Below, in pieces: positions 22,799 to 33,640 of a stretch of DNA of 64,000 bases (position 1 is its first letter; each line of letters begins with the position of its first letter). The notes beneath the pieces are model-generated. The model ran no database searches, was not told the origin of the DNA, and saw only the letters and a program-made list of their open reading frames with translations. Origin of the DNA: Platerodrilus igneus. Its lineage: Eukaryota > Arthropoda > Insecta > Coleoptera > Lycidae. The stretch covers positions 2,307,884-2,371,883 of the forward strand of contig JARFIW010001176.1 of assembly GCA_036346225.1 (NCBI GenBank), read 5' to 3'. A program made the position numbers and the translations under genes.

Positions 22799-24885
22799 TT
22801 GTGTAATAGGTCTTTAATTTCACAGAAACTCAATACATTGTTATAATGTCATTTCCCATAAATAACAACTTCGAAATACATTTTTATATTGAATTGTTCG
22901 TAAAGAACACAGCTAATGATTCTCTCTAATTTATATCTCATGTAAAAGCTGCCTAGTAAATTTTCTACTCTGTTTATTGATCTAAAATTTATAATTATAC
23001 ATAATGTAGCAGAAATTTAATTCGTATTATTAAAGAAAATAATAAGAAAACGCAAGCTGATACGTCAATGGATTTTAATGAATTTGCTGGCTGGTGTTAT
23101 TTACGAAATTATCGCTTATACAAAGTTCAAGAGAAAAATTTGTTTCAAAGGTTTTAAATTACAGTAATCATCTTAATTGAGAACAACCACGACGTAAATT
23201 ATATTTACGTAATGTTACATACAACGAAGTCCCGTTGGTTTAATATTATATTCATAAAATTTCCATTCTTTCAAACTTATGTATCTAGTAAAGTGCAAAA
23301 AGATATACATTCAATTGAGATGATTTTGTATAATAGGTTTCGAAATGTTTGTTTCACATATTGTGGCGCCAGATGCCGTTAAATGTAGGCAAACTTTTAA
23401 ACAGTTACTTAAATTTGCCACTTAGGTGTTTAGAGGATAATTTCCAGTTAAAACGCACGCCAAGCGAGGAGAGGTTGAACAATGGCTATAGTGATTGGAA
23501 AAATTCCGGAAAAGAAATAGCTAATTGAGATAAAACGCGCAAAGTCATGTGTAATGGGGTTGGAGGTGGAGAGGAAAGGTGTAAGTCGCTTATATAATCA
23601 ATGTATGGTAATTCGTTACTTAATACTGTCGAAGATTTGGATCACGAAATATTAAATAGCAATGAAGTCGAAGTTTCGCCCATTTTTGAGAAGAGCGTCA
23701 TCAAAGCAGAGTGTGGATCACTCTTCACAACGTACAACTCACACGTCCAATTGAGTGGGATTAGAATGAATTGTAAAATAGAGGTACTGGGGAAAATCAT
23801 TCCGGGTCATCCAGACTCAATCGCCATATTAGACTAACATTTCTCTTTAGCAAGGTAACTGAATTACAGTGGAAAGGTCACGCTTCACGCTTCGGTGCAG
23901 TCAGTGTCACTTTTCCTGTAGAAGGAAGTTGGTAACTCTCACACTGTTAATATTTTTGGGATTCTTACTAACTTCCACTATTCTTCTGAATCTTTAAGAA
24001 TAACAACAACAGACCAATCACGGTATTCCTTTTCGGGGTAACCAAACCTAGCACCTCTTTCTGGGGGAATATACAGGGTATTGATATAGAATACTACAGT
24101 ACTTTTACTCCCAGCACCATTTACAATCTTTCTAAAATAAAATACATAAAAATGAATTGGAGATATTATAATTTGAATAAGGGCCGCTATACTTGCGACC
24201 ACATCCCCAATGCTCCACCCGAAGGTACTACATTGAGTTTAAACGCGAAAAATAAACGTGCTTCTGATTTATTCTAACTTCATAATTAATCCACCCTAAA
24301 TAAAAATCTAACAGACTGAAACAAAAACTAAAAACAGGGTTTAAATAATGGTATCCCTAGCGTTGACTTTGAAGTGTGCCTGATCAACAAGACGAGCAAA
24401 AATGAGAGGGGGAGGGAACAGTAATACCGGATAGCAGACGCCGGCTCTGCTTACCAGTGCGACCTGAAGGGTCGACTTAAAACTATCCAAATCTAGCTAG
24501 CTAATTTAAAATGGATTCAAATTTCTAAGCATTTGCCAAATGTATTAATAGTGAATCCAGCTACTTTGCCTGCTTTATAAATCTACAAATTCGTCCTCCC
24601 TGATCTAAATATTTTATCCTGAATTTGTCCTTAACGTTCCCTATCATTCCCTAACTGACGTATTATATATACAATCTTCTTTTCTATTTATACTGCGACC
24701 AAAATTGGCGACAGAACGTTAAACGAATTAAATCAAGTCACACATTTGGCTAGATCGAAGTATATTTGAATTGAAAGTCCATAAAGGAATTATTAAATAT
24801 CATTTTGGCCCAAGATGTTTGCGGGACCGTTTGCATCCAATTCATCAAAGTATTTGTATTTAGTCTAGCCCCCTTACATGGCTGA
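22799..24885. other. Unassigned intergenic DNA
   Basis: No recognised gene. A 78-codon plus frame at 23601-23837 has no family I recognise and no clear initiation context; a GTAAGT lies just before it. A 74-codon minus frame (24202-23978) overlaps a CAGGGT-containing stretch near 24075. At 24208-24236 is a 29-bp copy of the 3' end of the local SINE. Near 24420-24480 a GC-richer patch has no assignment. Confidence 0.4.
24208..24236 (-). mobile_element. SINE 3'-end fragment
   Basis: CCAATGCTCCACCCGAAGG plus the next ten bases match the end of the SINEs at 53430 and 59280 in minus orientation. Confidence 0.7.
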
Positions 24886-25009
24886 AGGCCTCAAATGTAA
24901 GTATCCCTCAATTGACTGAAGGTCAGATCGGGGTTCAAAAAAGAAAAGTAAAAACGCCACAACATATTAAAATTGTAAATATAAAAGTGTAAACTCATTC
25001 ACGCACCAT

Positions 25010-26215
25010 TCATACCGGTATACGTGCACGCTCCTGTTGACGGCTGTAAACCAGACGCATGAAGTCCCTATGTACTAGGACGCTGCTGTTGTTGGTATTT
25101 ACCACTAGTCTCCTACAGGTTGAATGGCTCAGACCAAGGGCTTCAACGATCTGCTTGTTACTGCTTGCCCAAGTTCCCCGAGCACCAATGACCAGTGCAG
25201 TGACTAACAGCTCTTTACCGGGATAAAGCCTCTTGAGAAGAGTTGTTACCCTGCGGTCGCTATAATACTCGGTTTTTTGGGCAGCAGCAACAGTCAGACC
25301 AGTTGGACCTTCCCACGGTATAGTGACATCACAAAGTACAACCGAATTTCCCCTTAAAAGGAGTAAATCCGACTTCCTTAGGTTACCATCCGCGAGGCGT
25401 AACCTAGGTTCCTCCCTAACAATCCAGCCCCTGTGCTTTGCTTCTCCGGCTAAACAGTTGGAGACCCTGTCATGGCGCCTAATCCTGTGCCAGTGAGTAA
25501 CTGGACAGGACTGAAGTACGTGTGGCAAGGTCTCCAACCTATTGCAGCCAGCCCGACATCTACGTTCAGCGACTGGATTGCTTGGCAGGCCCCTAGTAGG
25601 TAGAAGGTTGTCTCGCAGTAGGACAGCCTGTGCGTAGTCCCGACCCGTCCGAGCGGAGGATGGGCCGGTGACCCAGAAGCCACTATAATGGATTGATCGC
25701 CTTTGTTCTAGTCCATTCCCCGAGTAGGAATTCTGTAGCCTATCACACCAACGACTGCGGATAAGCCGTTTGTTCTCTCCATTACGATGGGTAATTATGG
25801 AGAGACGATCAAACAGCCTTTTGACTTCTTTGATAGACAAAATACTCGCCGTGAATTCGTCTGCTTGTGTTAATAAATTTAGCAGTCTAACTCTTAGTAT
25901 TGCTGGAATATTGCTCATGAAGTTGAATACTCCCAGCCTTCCATCCCTGGTGTGCGCATGGATGTAAGCATCTGAGCATGTTCGGTTTAGGTGTAGGATC
26001 TTTCGAACATTTATACGCACCGTCCTGTCAGCGCTATTTAATACCTTGGCGTTGATCCTCGCAGATTGAAAGAGATGGATATATCGGAGAAGGAGATGGA
26101 TCTTTATTAGCGTCAGCTTCTGCATAGGCTTCAGCCCTACTTTCTCAATTCGGCTTAACTGTGTACTGAGAGTTTCCTCATTAATTGGAGACTCCCAGAA
26201 TACTGTACTGGGCAC
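25010..26215 (-). pseudogene. R2-type LINE C-terminal domain: thumb, zinc knuckle and restriction-like endonuclease
   Basis: An uninterrupted 401-codon frame. Residues 1-150 are thumb-like helices. The zinc knuckle is C220-x3-C224-x7-H232-x4-C237 (CRAGCNRLETLPHVLQSC), as in R2-type proteins. The restriction-like endonuclease has KSD at 281-283 and CDVTIPW with D296, matching the PD...D core except that the proline is serine. Its length and lack of stops contrast with the broken N-terminal half, suggesting the element is not very old. The YLG region before it overlaps the RT frame in another register. Confidence 0.8.
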
Positions 26216-27094
26216 CTAGATAGTGTAGCAGGTCGTCCAGTCTGACCTGCTTTATTCCCTCTCCGCCTGAATAAAAAAGAGTACTTGTATAGTTAAATAA
26301 GGTCTTCTTTCCTTGCAGCACCCCAATTGATGCTGCCATGTTCTTATTCGGATTCAGACGGAGGCCCCTATGCTCGAGGAATCTCTCAGTAATTTTCGGC
26401 AATTTGCGGCAGTTGGTCGCCGCATCTGCCATGAGAAGTAGGTCATCCGCATATGCAATAGCTGACACCTTAGGACCATCTCCGATGGAAATCCCGATGT
26501 CAGTGTTCTGTAACTCGTAGACCAGCTCGTCCATCACGAGGTTAAACAGAAGAGGACTTAGTGGCTCCCCCTGTTTAACTCCAGCGTTAATTGTGATAGG
26601 CCGAGTCCGTTGATCACCAACGTCAATAGTCGTGGTGCCCTAAATAGAGAAGCCTGAGATACCGTATCGAATGCTTTGAAAATGTCTAAAGATAGCAGAT
26701 TGAAGGGTTTGCCCTTCAATCGGTTCGAACGGATTACGGTATCCAGAGTTATTGTATTTAGTAGCACTCCATCGACCTTGGTAAACCCCCTTTGCAGGGG
26801 GTGTATGGGTGGTGCACTCAAACGTCGCGATATGATTTTATGAACCAGCCTTAGAATTAAAGAAGAAATCGTAATAGGCCGCCAGTTGTCTAGACTGGCG
26901 GGATCACCACCCTTACTAAGAAGGATGGTCCTATTCCTATTCTCCTTCAACCTGCGCGGAACAACACCAAAGTATAACATGATGTTATAAAGTAGTAATA
27001 GTCGGCGCTTAGTGATCTGGGGACTAAGCTCCGGTAGCGCTATCATGTCAGGGCCTCTAACGTTGGATTTGGAAGAGCTGACTGCCCAGGCCAA
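26181..27094 (-). pseudogene. R2-type LINE reverse transcriptase
   Basis: Two overlapping frames. 27094-26558 holds RT motifs 1-3: NRTILLSKGG, NWRPITISS, and motif A LSLDIFKAFDTVS. 26600-26181 holds motif B QGEPLSPLLFNLVMDEL and motif C AIAYADDLLLMA, then the thumb start HRGLRLNPNKN. The catalytic Asp of motif A and both Asp of YADD are intact. A frameshift near 26560-26640 separates A from B, so the enzyme is not made in one piece. Confidence 0.85.
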
Positions 27095-28062
27095 TTGGTC
27101 TTCAGTAATGGGTTAGAAGATATCAACCTCTTCCACGCTATGGACAGGGATCCTGATGGGTTCCCTATCTTGTCTAGACATCCTACCAAAGAGCGTATTA
27201 TATTTCTCGTAAACAGAATCTATGAGCGGAAGTTGGTCCTCTGTCGTTAGAGGAGTGTTATCGATTACGCACTCGGTCAATTTAGCCCTGTTTGACTTAT
27301 ACAGCTGCTGTACTTTTTTGTACAGCAGCGTTTTCTCCCTACTCCTCTCATACTTCCTGTCTACACCGCCATCAAGGATGGTCGTGGCTTTACGTGGTTT
27401 GTTCTTTGACCTGCCTCTCGCCCATTGTTACATAAAAGGACGCCATCCACACATCAAGCATCAGCCGTACACGCTCTCTGCCATTTCTGACAGAGTTAGC
27501 CATCGCTATGGCATAGAGTTCGCTATCTGAGGTGGACCAGTCGTCATAGTTGGTAAAAAGAGCGTCCAAAGCAGCCCTGAAGGGGTTTTCGTAAAACATG
27601 GGCCTAGCCTGAGCGGACTCACGGGCCTCATGTATCGTAATGACAGGCGTGGAAACGGGGTCTGGTGTGTCTGGTACTCCGGGAAGATCCACTGTAATTT
27701 CAGATTCGGCGCGGCTCCTACCTTTCAGCAGGGTCAGCGCGTCGACGGTGTTAGCAAAAACAATCTAGTCTCCTACGGGTCGGTCGCTTAGCGCCGGTTT
27801 CCGTAGACAAAGCTCGTTTTGCGCTGCGAGTCCGACCTGCCACGCCGGATACCGCAGACGCATTCCCTGATTCCGTGCGGCTCGAGCCAGAAGGCCCGGA
27901 TACCGCACTGGAGTTGTTTAATATGGCAAGATATTTATCAGTAGAGTAAATTTCCGTTTGCACCTTCTCCACCAGAACACCCGTCTCGCCGTCGATATTC
28001 TCTGCTTCGGGTGTTAATATTGACGTTTCCACAAGGGAAATCGTCGGCTCAGGTAACTGACG

Positions 28063-28362
28063 CTAGTCCTCCTCTTCCAGCTTTTCCTCTATGTCACGTC
28101 CTGGCCCGTCTCCGGCCTGGCGATTGCTAACCAAGGTTTCGATCAGGTCTTTGTATCGAGCGGTACATCTCATGGCCTTGATGGCATCTGGAGTCTTTCC
28201 AGGAATGAATGGAGCGAGGTCACAATTAATAAACCTGTCTTTGTAATTCATTTCACGCTTGGCTAGGGCAATCAGTTCCTCGTCCTCCCAACGGGAGTCC
28301 GACTTAATTGGATGTTCGAACTCATCCACTAGTTCGATATTGTATTGTTCAGGATGTGCCAT
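28063..28362 (-). pseudogene. Myb-like DNA-binding domain of the R2-type LINE
   Basis: A 99-codon frame with SRWEDEELIALAKREMNYKD, then IPGKTPDAIKAMR, the tryptophan-anchored helix pattern of the Myb-like domain that helps R2-type proteins bind their target. An acidic tail (EEKLEEED) follows before the stop. It continues in other frames at 28032-27751, which has a basic segment KRPTRRR, and at 27692-27390. Confidence 0.7.
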
Positions 28363-28534
28363 TCTCAGATGTTGTCCCCCCCCATGGTAGGTATCGAATT
28401 CACGTTGATAGACTTGGGAAGTATTGTCTCTTGTAGGGTGTGATGGTGATTCCCTTCAATAGCGTTTTTTAATGTGCTGTTTAACAGCTGCCTCGGTGGC
28501 GTACATCCTTCCCGCATACGCACTCAACAGGCAT
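28362..28534 (-). pseudogene. N-terminal zinc finger of the R2-type LINE
   Basis: Reading from an ATG at 28534, the minus strand gives MPVECVCGKDVRHRGSC, then a stop, TAH, a stop and KTLLKG. The two cysteines and the histidine fit the N-terminal zinc finger of R2-type proteins. Two TAA codons stand where a sense codon would be expected, each one substitution from CAA or AAA. Downstream the frame changes before the Myb-like part. Confidence 0.5.
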
Positions 28535-28539
28535 TCTTT

Positions 28540-28917
28540 AATAATAAATAAATATATATAATAGACTAACACAGATACTTAAAATGGCAGAGGGGTTTTT
28601 CCCTTAAAATAGTAAGTTTGGAAATGTAAATAGAGATAAAATACCCCCTCTTGCCAGACTTCGGCTGCAACGTTAGCAACGATCACCTCAAACAGTACTG
28701 TAAGCCTAGGTGATCGAAGGTCCCGACTCTCACTTGTACAAATGTACGGAAGTGTTGTTCAGCCTGGCAGAAAATAGCTTCAAGCTTTCAGCAAATCGCT
28801 CTAAATTTTGCTCGTTTTAAAAACTCATTAGATTTGGAAGCGCTTTGGTACACTTGACTCTAGATATCTACCATCAGAGACTCATAGTTACTCCCGCCGT
28901 TTACCCGTGCTAGCTTA

Positions 28918-28963
<46 letters not shown>

Positions 28964-30620
28964 CGTCAACACCCGCAGTGGCCATCGCAATACTAAAATC
29001 AATAAATCAGACAACTTATATGTACTAATAAAATTTGATACTGGTCAATGGTGCATGGACACTCTACTTATTAATTTTATACACCCTTGGTTCATATAAG
29101 ATTTATAAAATCCAAAAATATGTATGTGGTAGAATAAATACAACTTCTTAAGTATTGCGTAAAATGTGATTAACCACTTCTAAATTTATAAAAAATTAGA
29201 CTTGTTAGAAACCAATAACTAAAAATTTTGGTTCAAATTGACAGGAATTTACAATAAATGTTGTAAGTGTTTAGTTATTTATTGCTATTTCTGTAATAAA
29301 CTTGATTGTATCAGAGCCTCTAACGTAAATAAGCATTATATATTTCATTAACAAAATTATTAGCTTTTGTCATTTTTCCAGTACTGATCAAACGACGTAC
29401 ATTTTTATTAAAGTATTTATGAAATAGGAACCTTTAGTTAGTAATTTTAAGCTTTATAAAAAAGGTATCATGTGTAAGAAACTATTCAACTGTATTAAGA
29501 AAATCAACGCAAATATGTAAATTCTAATAACGACATCCGTTTAGTCTGATTCAAAATCTAAGTTCTTGAACAGATTGTTTTGGCAGACAATCCTATTAAG
29601 CAAGAGTTTAATTTAGTGTAATGTTCAAAGATCAAAATTTTAAATATAATTATTAATATATTAATTTTTAATAGTTTAAACTTCAAAAATTACAGTTTAA
29701 CCTTGGATATCTTCTAATTAAAGAAAAATAACCACTAAACGTTGTACGTCAAACAGATGGTTTTCATAACAAAGGAAAATTGACTTACCTACTTTGAACG
29801 TAGAATGCAATTTGTTACAAAGTATTTGGTAGATAAACTCGAAGCATATGCGCGCCTCTAATACTGCATAGCGACAGCAAATACTTGTTGTCCACTTAGA
29901 TACGGCAATATCCTGAAGATCAGAACCATAAAAATAAAAAAGTGGAATCCTGCTTAGGGGAGAGTTATCGTTGAAATCTGTAAGTTTCTATTCGTATACA
30001 ATTTATACGCTATAAACTAGCTGTAATGCAGAGCCATTAATAGATGAAAACTTCAGTGTAAACCAAAATCTTCCGTGTTGACCAAAAAATTCTGTGTTAA
30101 GTAAAAACTTTAGTGTTAACTAAAAACTTCAGTGTTTACCAAAAACTTCAGTGTTAACTAAAAACTTCAGTGTTGCGCTAAAGGAAACCAAGTAAAATTA
30201 GTTTTAATCATACAGGGCAGAAAATACAGACCATGATGAACTGTCTAACATATTTGAATCGATTTACTGTACAAAATGAATTGCTAGTCGCAAGTCATTC
30301 TTATATTAACTTCTGCATCTTATTGCTAGGACGGTAAAGGGTTGTCTGTCGTAGTCCGTGAACACTCGAGTATTCAAAACAACAGGTGCGCACAATCGCT
30401 TTGAATTACATTACCTTGAAGATAATTTATGGAAATTCTAACTAGCATGTACGAGTTGTAACATAATGTTAAACACAAAACTGGAGTACTTATAACGATA
30501 AATTTGTTTACTACATAATTAGAATAAAAGGACAATAAATAGAGTGTTTCAAAATTATGATAATTTTCTTTTGATTATGTATAAGTTCTAGATATACGAA
30601 TTATATTGAATTAAAGAGGG
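28540..30620. other. AT-rich intergenic DNA
   Basis: No gene-like frame or mobile-element motif recognised apart from the 19-bp minisatellite at 30047-30174. Confidence 0.5.
30047..30174. repeat. 19-bp minisatellite
   Basis: Seven tandem copies of AAAAACTTCAGTGTTAACT, with one to four changes per copy (for example TTCCGTGTTGACC in copy 2). Confidence 0.92.
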
Positions 30621-30622
30621 AT

Positions 30623-31526
30623 TTAAAATTTTTTGTAACATAATACAGAATTTATATGCGTTACTGCTGGAGAGGAAAAACAGAACGTTACAAGATGCTC
30701 CCAATTTCTCCCAAGCAATCTCGTATTCTCGGTCCCTTCAATAATCCTAGTCTGTATAGTCCAAGCCTTGCTTCCCCCACCACTACCAAGTGTAGCGGGA
30801 GAAAGGCCAAGGAGAGTCTCCATAGCAGCAGTGGGCATAGAACACATCGCCCCCGTAATACTTAGACAAGCCAGTCTTTGGATCCTGCCCAACTTTATTT
30901 TGGTGTCTGATTGTTCAGTCTTGGGTCACCATACCAAGGCTGCATATGTTATTGTTGGTCTGACCACCCTAGTGCAGAGCCAGCGTATCATGTTTGGTCT
31001 TAGCCCCAGGCTCCATGCGAGTTTGGAGTCCAGAGTGACTCCCAAGTACACCACTTCGCCTGACAGGACGATTTCGCTACCTTTAAGGAAGAGGGGTGTA
31101 ATGCCCGCAATCTTCCTTCTCCAGATATAAGGTACTAAAGTGGACTTTTGGGGATTGATCTAAGGCATTCCCCAGTTGACGAAATCTCTACTATTTCCAG
31201 GGCTCTTGCATTCGGTCCCTGATAATACTATTGTATTTACCCTTCACTAAGACAGCCAAATCATCAGCATATCTTAGCGGGGTAAACCGTTTTCTGCTCA
31301 GCTCCCACAACAGTCCGTCTATGACTAGGTTCCACAACAAGGGAGACAGGACTCCCACCTGCGGACATCCCCTTGCCACTCGGATTACCATGGTACCTTC
31401 AAGCATTTCTGTGACTGCACCCTTCCACTTAACACCACCTGCAGCAAGTTTTCTCCATCCCAACTGATCTGGTGAACGTCGAGATGGTGCTGAAGGATAT
31501 ATTATCAAATCCCCCTCGTTATCCAA
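30623..31526 (-). pseudogene. Jockey/R1-group LINE reverse transcriptase C-terminal part
   Basis: 31526-31191 carries RT motif B GCPQVGVLSPLLWNLVIDGL and motif C PLRYADDLAVLVKG (both Asp intact; Q-V-G instead of the usual Q-G-G). 30892-30623 carries a downstream segment RIQRLACLSITGAMCSMPTA, typical of the region after the thumb in insect Jockey/R1-type LINEs. The stretch between has stops and a frameshift near 31160. The very end of the ORF is missing. The clade assignment is from memory of the motif set and is approximate. Confidence 0.75.
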
Positions 31527-31532
31527 AAAGGC

Positions 31533-32379
31533 TCATAGAAGTATCTCTTTGTTAGCTAGAGTCTTTTCGACCCTGGAAACCAGGTGATGAATAGCTGACT
31601 CTGTTGAAAGTCCTGCTCTAAAAGCAGCTTTCCGGGAAAGCATATGCCGGCCATACGTTTGCAGACTGGGATTCTGCTTCTGCAATCGGGTCCTGGCAAC
31701 TTTCTCTTCGACATCTCTGTCGGGGATCCATACTAGAACCTTGGGTCTCTTCGGGAAGTTCGCTGCGTCTGCCACTGTTAGCCACGCACCCTTCCAAAAT
31801 TCTTCCTTGGTCTCTACATTGTGTTTAACCCAACCCTTAGTCTCTAGGTTTGCACAGGTCAGTCAAAAAACTCCGTCGGCAAACCTAGCGCCCTCGAACT
31901 GAGGTGGAATAGAGCATCCTGAGGGAATGTCGAATACAGCATCCAGAAGCATGCTTTGGACGCTCATCGACTGCCCCTCAGTCAAAACTGAGTCCAAGTG
32001 ATGTCTGTCAATTACCGCCACTCGCAATCCCCTAGCAGCAGCACTATACGACCCAATCTGCTCATGGCTCTTGGCGCGTTTAGTATGCTGCCAGGATTTA
32101 GATGGTGTTGGTTGTGGAAGTTTCTAAACGGAATCTTTTACTACCCCGGCTCTCCGTCCAAGTCCCAGATTCGATTTTCTTGGGTTTCCTCAGCTTCATA
32201 CGCTGAGCTCCCGAAAGCCTCTTTGCTTGCAGTCCAGCGCCTGCAAGTTTCTTTATAGTTTTTTCTACGGCTGGTGTTTCAGACACCGGTCTTGCAAGCA
32301 GACCTACATCCTGGATAGGTTCCACTTCCATGGATACATTTTGGTTACCTGAGCCCCCCCACCCTATTGCTGGTTTCAC
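31533..32379 (-). pseudogene. ORF1-like (DUF4780-like) segment fused to RT by an internal deletion
   Basis: 32379-32098 has the basic KLSGAQRMKLRKPKK-type segment found upstream of DUF4780 domains. 31990-31670 reads in two frames as a DUF4780-like domain, including FWKGAWLTVADAANFPKRPK and VLVWIPDRDVEEKVARTRLQ. In the same 80-codon frame (31775-31533) this runs directly into RT fingers (FRAGLSTESAIHHLVSRVEK). The endonuclease and the RT N-terminus that should lie between are absent, so the frame is a deletion chimera. The DUF4780 call is by recollection of its pattern. Confidence 0.55.
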
Positions 32380-33017
32380 CTATTCAGGTTCAGTTTTACT
32401 AATGGTACTAATATTATTCATGATTGTTCCCACGAACATGGGGGATGTAAATGGTCGCCATACCAAGTGCTCCCTGTTGGCATGGAAGGCATGAATAAAA
32501 CGAGGTGACACCCTGTTCCTCGAGTTTTGGATCGATTGGAATTGGTCAACTATCCAGCCACGCATCCCCTGGGCTCGGTCCCACACCACTGGGTTTAGGA
32601 ATTTTTAACGAGGTTGTCTCCTCTTGGTCCGGGCGGTTAAGTCAAGACCCCCACGCCATCTTGCCCGTGAGACATGACCACGACGGCAGGGAAGGCATGG
32701 TGTGACGGTGTTGCAGAATTGCCCCACCGGCTTTGTTTACCTTATTGCAAGCCCATTATCCACAAAACTACAGCTTGGGTTGAGAGGTTTGGTCTGCGGG
32801 ATCGTTTTTACTTGGTTAGGGAGCGGATTTTATCCCGCATCAGCACAGTTCTCTTGCTCTCTACCATGTTGTGGGTCTTATACGACTCAAGCCACCGGGT
32901 CACTGAAAGAGATAAGCTTATCACGATCCTTCCCACAGTAGATAGCCAATCCCTTGGCTATATAGCCTGGGATTTCTCCTACCCGCCACCTGGAGACGCG
33001 TTCAATGGGTAACCAAC
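32380..33017 (-). other. Probable 5' untranslated region of the Jockey-like LINE
   Basis: No consistent coding. On the minus strand the stretch begins at GGTTACCCATTGAACGCGTC (about 33017), a GC-richer start after AT-rich DNA, and leads into the ORF1-like frames. A 69-codon minus frame (32589-32380) precedes the ORF1-like frame. Confidence 0.4.
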
Positions 33018-33640
33018 CACATGGGTACCAGTCATCTTACTTGCATATGTACGCTTGGTAAGTCTATTTTCATTCATTTTTGCACATGTCTAAACCATCT
33101 AAGTGTGCTTCGCTCGCTCAACTCTTTAAGGATCACTTTCACCACACACTCAGCTCTAACCCATTCGTTTGGCACTTTATCTCTGCACACACTACTTAAG
33201 CATCTCATGCTTCTTCTGGCAGACCCAAGGTTTACTTCCATTCAGAACAGTCGGCACAAACACACTCTCGTAAATGGCCAGCTTTGCATTTGTACTCGAT
33301 CCTTCATTCCTGTTCACTGCTCACATACTTCCAGACACTTCTCTTTCAGCATTTGTCTTTCTTTCTATTTCACCACTCAGCGTTCCATTACTTAAAAACT
33401 TTCAACCTAAGTACACAAAGTCATTCAGTTTCTCTATCATGTCATTGTCAATTCTAAATACAAAGTCATCAATTCTGCCATCTCGGTCAAAAATCATTAC
33501 TTTCATTCTATTTACATTTACTTTCAATTTCACATTTTCACACACTTTCCACAGCCTGTCAAGCAGTCCTTGCAAATCTTGTGACGATTCGGTCAACAAT
33601 CATCTGCATACATCAGCACACTGACATTTGTTTCACTCTG
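33018..33640 (-). pseudogene. LINE RT 3' fragment (RTE/CR1-like)
   Basis: 33599-33402 encodes SSQDLQGLLDRLWKVCENVK, then LKVNVNRMKVMIFDRDGR and DFVFRIDNDMIEKLNDFVYL, the RT thumb region ending in the YLG box. Below 33400 other frames continue with a HAV-type LRWFRHVQK motif near 33080-33105, usual near the C-terminus of such LINEs. It is a 5'-truncated copy of a different LINE from the Jockey-like one to its left. Confidence 0.7.

Larger units (their letters stand above)
24890..28534 (-). mobile_element. R2-type LINE with restriction-like endonuclease (decayed)
   Basis: Single-ORF LINE layout on the minus strand: zinc finger (28534), Myb-like domain (28360-28065), variable linker, RT (27094-26181) and C-terminal zinc knuckle plus restriction-like endonuclease (26215-25010). 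This order is that of the R2 clade and its relatives. Stops and frameshifts break it into at least five frames. The flanks do not look like 28S rDNA, so it is not at the classic R2 site. The 3' border is uncertain, perhaps near 24890. Confidence 0.8.

Noticed and set aside
24890..28534. R2 insertion in 28S rDNA
   Set aside because: No rRNA-like sequence is visible on either side.
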